Assembly (NCBI RefSeq): GCF_003003075.1
Contig: NZ_PVTX01000013.1
Location: 35,511-99,510, forward strand
DNA length: 64,000 nucleotides
From: Isoptericola halotolerans
GTDB lineage: Bacteria; Actinomycetota; Actinomycetes; Actinomycetales; Cellulomonadaceae
Reading direction: 5' to 3'
The notes beneath the pieces are model-generated. The model was given only the letters and a program-made list of their open reading frames with translations, was not told the DNA's origin and did not search any database. Of the stretch, positions 59,442-64,000 are shown piece after piece. The stretch's first letter is position 1, and the number at the start of each line of letters is the position of its first letter. The position numbers and the translations under genes were made by a program.

Positions 59442-60448
59442 ACGCGCGCAAGACGCTGCGCCAGGCGGAGCCGGTCCGGTACTCGCGCCTCCTCGCCGTC
59501 GCCGCCGAGCGCGGCACCGAGACCGTCACCAACGACGACGTCGCCGGCCCGATCGACTCCTCCGACGAGTGGATCCGGCAGCGCACCGGCATCGTCACGC
59601 GACGGCGCGCCACGGCCGACGTCGACGTGCTCGACCTCGCCGAGGCCGCGTCCCGCAAGGCGCTGGACGCCGCCGGCCTGGTCGGTGCCGACATCGACGC
59701 GGTGATCCTGTCGACGATCACCTACTTCCACCAGACGCCGTCCGCAGCCGCGGTGCTGGCCGACCGGCTCGGCGCGACGCCGGCCGCGGCCTACGACATC
59801 TCCGCGGCCTGCGCCGGGTACGCGTACGGCATCGGGCAGGCGGACGCCCTCGTGCGCTCCGGTGCCGCCCGCAACGTCCTGGTGATCGGGGCGGAGAAGC
59901 TCAGCGACATCATCGACCCCACCGACAGGTCGATCTCGTTCCTGCTGGGCGACGGGGCCGGCGCCGCCGTCGTCGGTCCCTCGGACGCCCCGGGGATCGG
60001 CCCGACCGTCTGGGGCTCGGACGGCTCCAAGTCGCAGGCGATCCGCCAGACCCACTCGCTGCAGGAGCTCGCGGCCGACGGCACGCTCGGCATGCCGACG
60101 CTCCGCCAGGACGGCCAGACCGTCTTCAAGTGGGCCAGCTTCCAGATGGCACCGATCGCCGCCAAGGCGATGGCGGAGGCGGGCGTCGAGCCGGACGACA
60201 TCCAGGTGTTCGTGCCGCACCAGGCGAACATGCGGATCATCGACCAGATGGTCAAGCAGCTCAAGCTCCCCGAGTCGGTGGTCGTCGCCCGCGACATCGC
60301 CGACTCCGGCAACACCTCGGCGGCGTCCATCCCGCTCGCCACCGAGCGGCTGCTCTCCGAGGGCAGCGCACGCCCCGGCGACCTGGCGCTGCAGATCGGG
60401 TTCGGCGCCGGGCTCGTCTACGCCGCCCAGGTGGTCGTGCTCCCGTAG
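59438..60448 (+). CDS. fabH: beta-ketoacyl-ACP synthase III
   Basis: FabH condenses a starter acyl-CoA with malonyl-ACP. 336 residues. The Cys-His-Asn triad is visible: ISAACAGYAYGIGQADALV (Cys), VFVPHQANMRIIDQM (His), DSGNTSAASIPLATE (Asn). SSDEWIRQRTGI is the family's CoA-binding segment. Actinobacteria usually use branched starters here. ATG 59438 overlaps the fabD stop. acpP follows after 104 bp with its own AAGGAG. Confidence 0.96.
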   Translation: MNARKTLRQAEPVRYSRLLAVAAERGTETVTNDDVAGPIDSSDEWIRQRTGIVTRRRATADVDVLDLAEAASRKALDAAGLVGADIDAVILSTITYFHQTPSAAAVLADRLGATPAAAYDISAACAGYAYGIGQADALVRSGAARNVLVIGAEKLSDIIDPTDRSISFLLGDGAGAAVVGPSDAPGIGPTVWGSDGSKSQAIRQTHSLQELAADGTLGMPTLRQDGQTVFKWASFQMAPIAAKAMAEAGVEPDDIQVFVPHQANMRIIDQMVKQLKLPESVVVARDIADSGNTSAASIPLATERLLSEGSARPGDLALQIGFGAGLVYAAQVVVLP

Positions 60449-60552
60449 CAACGCCCCGTAGAGTCCGAACCCGGCGGTGCGCGAGAATCGCACCGCCACA
60501 CCCCGACCCGGTGCCGGACGGCCGGTACCCCGTTCAAGGAGATACGCACCCC

Positions 60553-60801
60553 ATGGCTCACACCGCTTCCGAGATCCTCGAAGGCCTCGCCGAGATCGTC
60601 GCCGAGGAGACCGGTCTGCCGACCGACGCCGTCGTCGCCGAGAAGTCCTTCACCGACGACCTCGACATCGACTCGCTGTCGATGATGACGATCGTCACCC
60701 ACGCCGAGGACAAGTTCGGCGTCCGCATCCCGGACGACGAGGTCAAGAACCTCGCGACCGTCGGCGACGCCGTGAAGTACATCGAGGGCGCGCAGGCCTG
60801 A
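60553..60801 (+). CDS. acpP: acyl carrier protein
   Basis: 82 residues, strongly acidic. The 4'-phosphopantetheine serine is in FTDDLDIDSLSMMTIV (D-S-L). It carries the growing acyl chain between FabD, FabH, FabF and the reductases. ATG 60553, with AAGGAG at 60536-60541. The gap to fabF contains a strong hairpin. Confidence 0.97.
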   Translation: MAHTASEILEGLAEIVAEETGLPTDAVVAEKSFTDDLDIDSLSMMTIVTHAEDKFGVRIPDDEVKNLATVGDAVKYIEGAQA

Positions 60802-60835
60802 TCCGCTCAGTCCTGAGCGGCGGTCCACGCCGTCG

Positions 60836-60869
60836 CCGCGCGGGCGGGCACCACTGCCCGCCCGCGCGG
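60836..60869 (+). terminator. hairpin between acpP and fabF
   Basis: Perfect 15-bp stem (60836-60850 with 60855-60869) and a 4-nt loop, 35 bp after the acpP stop and 42 bp before fabF. Placed inside the cluster, it could partly end transcription or protect the 3' end of the acpP message, so that ACP is made in excess over FabF. Confidence 0.72.
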
Positions 60870-60910
60870 TCCCCGCACACCACACGCACTGAAACCTCAG
60901 GAGCTTCACC

Positions 60911-62161
60911 ATGACCGCAGCTGCCTCGCGCGAGGTCGTCGTCACCGGCCTCGGCGCCACCACCCCGCTCGGTGGCGACGTGCCCACGACCTGGTCGGCC
61001 GCCCTGGCCGGCGAGTCCGGCGCGCGGACCATGGAGAACGACTGGTCGGAGAAGTACGGCATCCCCGTCACGTTCGCCGCGACCATCAAGGTCAAGCCGG
61101 ACGAGGTCCTCCCCCGCCCCGAGATCAAGCGCATGGACCCGTCCACGCAGTACGCGATGATCGCGGCTCGCGAGGCGTGGCAGGACGCCGGGGCTCCCGA
61201 GGTCGACGGCGAACGGCTCGGCGCCGTCGTGTCCTCCGGCATCGGTGGCATCTGGACCACCCTGGACGGCTGGGACACGCTCCGGGAGCGCGGTGCCCGC
61301 CGCGTGCTGCCGATGACGGTGCCGATGCTCATGCCGAACTCGCCGGCCGCCTACGTCTCGCTCGAGCTGGGCGCGCAGGCCGGAGCGCACGCCCTGGTCT
61401 CCGCCTGCGCCTCCGGTGCCGAGGCCATCGGCTACGGCATGGACATGATCCGCAACGGCCGTGCCGACGTCGTCGTCTGCGGTGGCACCGAGGCCACCAT
61501 CCACCCCATGCCGATCGCGGCCTTCGCCGCCTCCCGCACCCTCTCCCTGCGCAACGACGACCCGGCCGGCGCGTCGCGCCCGTACGACGTCGACCGCGAC
61601 GGGTTCGTCATCGGCGAGGGCGCGGCCGTCGTCGTGCTGGAGAGCGCCGAGCACGCGGCTGCTCGCGGTGCCCGGGTCTACGCGCGACTCGCCGGCGTGG
61701 GCCTCTCGGCCGACGCCTACCACATCACCTCCCCCGACCCCGACGGCAAGGGGCAGGTCGCGGCCATGCGCCGGGCGCTCGCCGACGCCGACGTGACCGG
61801 CCCGGACGTCGTCCACGTCAACGCGCACGCCACCTCCACCAAGGTCGGGGACCTGACGGAGACCCGGTCGATCCGCACTCTCCTGGGCTCGGACGCCGAC
61901 CACGTCCAGCTCTCCGCGACGAAGTCCATGACGGGTCACCTCCTCGGCGGCGCCGGTGCGCTCGAGACCTTGTTCACCGTGAAGGCCGTCCACGAGCGGC
62001 TCGCCCCGCCGACGATCAACGTCGCCAATCCCGACCCGGAGCTCCAGGTGCCGCTCGTCCGGGACACGCCCTCCGCGCTGCCCGACGGAGACGTCGTGGC
62101 CATCAACAACTCGTTCGGGTTCGGCGGGCACAACGTGGCCCTGGCGGTCACCAACGCCTGA
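60911..62161 (+). CDS. fabF: beta-ketoacyl-ACP synthase II
   Basis: FabF elongates acyl-ACP with malonyl-ACP. 416 residues. The Cys-His-His triad is VSACASGAEAIGYGMD (Cys), HVNAHATSTKVGDLTE (His), and SMTGHLLGGAGALE (His). The glycine-rich end NNSFGFGGHNVALAV is typical. It corresponds to KasA (Rv2245) in position. ATG 60911 follows AGGAG. Last gene of the fab cluster. Confidence 0.97.
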   Translation: MTAAASREVVVTGLGATTPLGGDVPTTWSAALAGESGARTMENDWSEKYGIPVTFAATIKVKPDEVLPRPEIKRMDPSTQYAMIAAREAWQDAGAPEVDGERLGAVVSSGIGGIWTTLDGWDTLRERGARRVLPMTVPMLMPNSPAAYVSLELGAQAGAHALVSACASGAEAIGYGMDMIRNGRADVVVCGGTEATIHPMPIAAFAASRTLSLRNDDPAGASRPYDVDRDGFVIGEGAAVVVLESAEHAAARGARVYARLAGVGLSADAYHITSPDPDGKGQVAAMRRALADADVTGPDVVHVNAHATSTKVGDLTETRSIRTLLGSDADHVQLSATKSMTGHLLGGAGALETLFTVKAVHERLAPPTINVANPDPELQVPLVRDTPSALPDGDVVAINNSFGFGGHNVALAVTNA

Positions 62162-62293
62162 TTACTGCGGGTCACGCCCTGAGCGGGTGAAATTCCTGGG
62201 TGAAGTTTTCCCCCGGTCGCAGCCGTGAGATGCGTCACGTAGCGTCGTTGCCGCAAGCGACTAGCGGATGGCAATTGCCTAGGGGGGCACTTC

Positions 62294-64000
62294 ATGGCCG
62301 CACAGCGTCAGCAGCACGAGCACGCCAGTTCACGACCGGCGAACTCACCACCTCCACGTCACAGAAGACGATCGAGGCATGCCCGGGGAGCGACGGCCTT
62401 CGCCGTCGCGGCGGGGGTGGTCGGCGCTGCGGCGCTGACCGGCATCCCCGCCCAGGCAGTACCGACCGACGAGAGCGAGGCTCTCGGCACCTTCCTCGGC
62501 GGCGAGGCCGCGGGGATCAACCTGGACGACATCGCCGAGGTCCAAGGTGCCCTCGCCGAGTACCCGTCCGGCAGCGAGCTCGAGACCAACCCGCTGGCGG
62601 CCGACGTGCTCAACGCCGTCGCCGTCGACCTGGGCGGCGGGCTGTCGCTGCTCGGGGAGAACGGTCTCATCGAGCTCGGCGCCGTCAACCAGTACGCCGC
62701 CGCCGACGTGGACGGCGCAGCTGCCGCGTCCGGTGCGGTCAGCGACCAGGGCGCCATCGAGGCAGGGGGCTCCGCCGCCTTCCCGTCCGACGCGAGCGTG
62801 TCACTCACGCCGCTGCTCGCGGATGCCGGGCTCGACGGGGTGCTGTCCGAGCTCGACCTCCAGCTCGGCGCGCTGTCCTCGCAAGCCGAGTGGCCCGGTG
62901 GTGGAGACCCTGTCGGTGACTACCAGATCGCCGGCGCGACGCTGGCGATCGACAGCCCGGCCGTCTCCGACATCGCGACCCTCGTCGACGACGAGATCGT
63001 TCCGGCCGTGGACGGTTCGGTCGACGAGCTGGTCGGGCCGGACGGGCTGCTGTCGGACGCGCTCGGGACGATCGGCGTCCTCGACCCGGTGCTGGCAGCG
63101 CTCGGTTCCAACCTGACCGTCGACTCGGCGATCACCCTGGACACCGAGGCGGCCCTGGCGCCCGTGCTCGACGAGGACTTCGGCGACGAAGGCGTGGTCA
63201 TCAACGTCGGGGCCGGCACCATCGACGTCGACCTGGACACCATCCTGGGTGGTGAGGGGTCGCTGAACGACTTCGACCCGAACACCGAGGTGCTGTCCGC
63301 GGACGCACTGGCTGCGATCACGGCCGGTCTCAGCGCCGCGCTCGACGATCTGACGCTCGCCCTGGTGGACGCGGTCGAGACCGCGCTGCAGTCGGCATCG
63401 CTGACCTTCACCGCGGAGGGAAGCATCCTCGGCGGTCTCACTGCACTGGACATCAGCCTGGACAGCACCGTCGGGGACGTCGTCAACGGCACGGTGGACT
63501 CTGGCGACGCGTCGCTGACGATCTCGCTGGCCGGGCTCCCGGTGACCCTCCCGCTCGGAGACCTCACCAATGCCCTCGCCGGGCCACTGAACGACGTGCT
63601 CTTCGACGAGGACACCGGGCTGGTCAGCACGCTGGCCGGCACCATCAACACTGCCGTGGTCGGCCCGACACTGGCGGCCCTGTCGCCGGCGCTCGAGTCG
63701 CTCAACACGGTCGTGAGCCTCGTGGCGAACGTCCAGGAGCAGCCTGGCGAGCTCCCGGCGCACGACCCCACGGGTACCGAGTCGTTCACGCAGCGGGCGT
63801 TGACACTCACCCTGCTGCCGGGCGGCACGCCGCTCGCCCAGGTCGACCTCGCCTCCTCCACGGTGCGCGCCGTCGAGGTGCTCGACCTGGCCGTGACGGT
63901 CACCCCGGACACCGCCGCACCCGGTGACACCGTCACCGTCGACGGCACCGGCTACACCCCGGACTCGACCGCCACGGTCGAGATCCGCGACACCGACGGC
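62294..64000 (+). CDS. choice-of-anchor G family secreted protein, N-terminal part
   Basis: The frame is open from ATG 62294 (AGGGGGG 6 nt upstream) to the window edge: 569 residues without a stop. A basic N-terminus (RHRRRSRHARG) and hydrophobic core (ATAFAVAAGVVGAAALTGI) with a PAQA-like cleavage site form a signal peptide. The mature part is rich in Asp, Ala, Leu and Gly, with almost no Cys, and has repeated LDISLDSTVGDVVNGTV-like beta segments. This is the pattern of the choice-of-anchor G family. The last residues (VTVTPDTAAPGDTVTVDGTG) begin an Ig-like surface domain. The 132-bp leader after fabF has no clear promoter. Cell-wall attachment would be at the missing C-terminus. Confidence 0.75.
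   Translation, partial: MAAQRQQHEHASSRPANSPPPRHRRRSRHARGATAFAVAAGVVGAAALTGIPAQAVPTDESEALGTFLGGEAAGINLDDIAEVQGALAEYPSGSELETNPLAADVLNAVAVDLGGGLSLLGENGLIELGAVNQYAAADVDGAAAASGAVSDQGAIEAGGSAAFPSDASVSLTPLLADAGLDGVLSELDLQLGALSSQAEWPGGGDPVGDYQIAGATLAIDSPAVSDIATLVDDEIVPAVDGSVDELVGPDGLLSDALGTIGVLDPVLAALGSNLTVDSAITLDTEAALAPVLDEDFGDEGVVINVGAGTIDVDLDTILGGEGSLNDFDPNTEVLSADALAAITAGLSAALDDLTLALVDAVETALQSASLTFTAEGSILGGLTALDISLDSTVGDVVNGTVDSGDASLTISLAGLPVTLPLGDLTNALAGPLNDVLFDEDTGLVSTLAGTINTAVVGPTLAALSPALESLNTVVSLVANVQEQPGELPAHDPTGTESFTQRALTLTLLPGGTPLAQVDLASSTVRAVEVLDLAVTVTPDTAAPGDTVTVDGTGYTPDSTATVEIRDTDG

Noticed and set aside
62162..62293. Possible riboswitch in the leader of the secreted protein gene
   Set aside because: Short repeated GGGTGAA runs are present, but I find no fold or conserved core of a known riboswitch class.

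Overview
The window is a very GC-rich stretch of an actinobacterial chromosome. Gene content and protein wording (for example the AceE N-terminus) suggest a Cellulomonas-like member of the Micrococcales; this placement is inference. Coding is dense, with many GTG starts and many 1-4 nt overlaps.

Backbone. 1-1815 ABC exporter genes; 1828-6347 glnE and glnA2; 6454-8375 panB, a small ORF and ppgK; 8441-10590 a STAS protein, a GNAT acetyltransferase and a DUF1990 protein; 12046-12457 rnpB (RNase P RNA, minus strand); 13228-18764 a deaminase, yaaA, a phosphatase, a Zn-ribbon protein, a Nif3-like protein and a PolA-like polymerase. The order resumes at 52152 with tRNA-Val, ahpE, a DUF3052 gene, aceE, and then fasR-fabD-fabH-acpP-fabF (57207-62161). 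The window ends inside a large secreted protein gene (62294 to edge). The two outer blocks closely follow the gene order of M. tuberculosis Rv2221c-Rv2245.

Accessory insertions. (i) 10602-12074: a decayed mini-island in the 3' end of rnpB. It is bounded by a 29-bp direct repeat and holds a broken tyrosine integrase and an intact-looking ribbon-helix-helix/toxin pair. (ii) 18799-22824: a siderophore-type iron ABC transporter under a DtxR/IdeR-like box. (iii) 22876-25584: a TetR regulator divergent from an oxidoreductase and a DUF418 membrane protein, with twin operators. (iv) 25632-27469: a membrane protein-kinase-like gene with an altered catalytic loop.

(v) 27.5-51.9 kb: a stress/dormancy island. 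It carries three tandem universal stress proteins, a flavodoxin, an Acg-like nitroreductase, two zinc alcohol dehydrogenases, a CBS-domain protein, a DUF1876 protein, SHOCT and DUF6325 proteins, two large MalT-like LuxR regulators, and a DevS/DevR(DosR)-like two-component system. The kinase keeps residues equivalent to the DosS haem His and distal Tyr, and the regulator keeps the DosR recognition helix. About eleven 14-bp palindromes of the form GGGMC-N4-GTCCC lie in front of these genes, often in pairs 22-23 bp apart. I read the island as a DosR-type hypoxia/redox regulon gathered in one place. The regulon reading is inference; the genes and motifs are seen directly.
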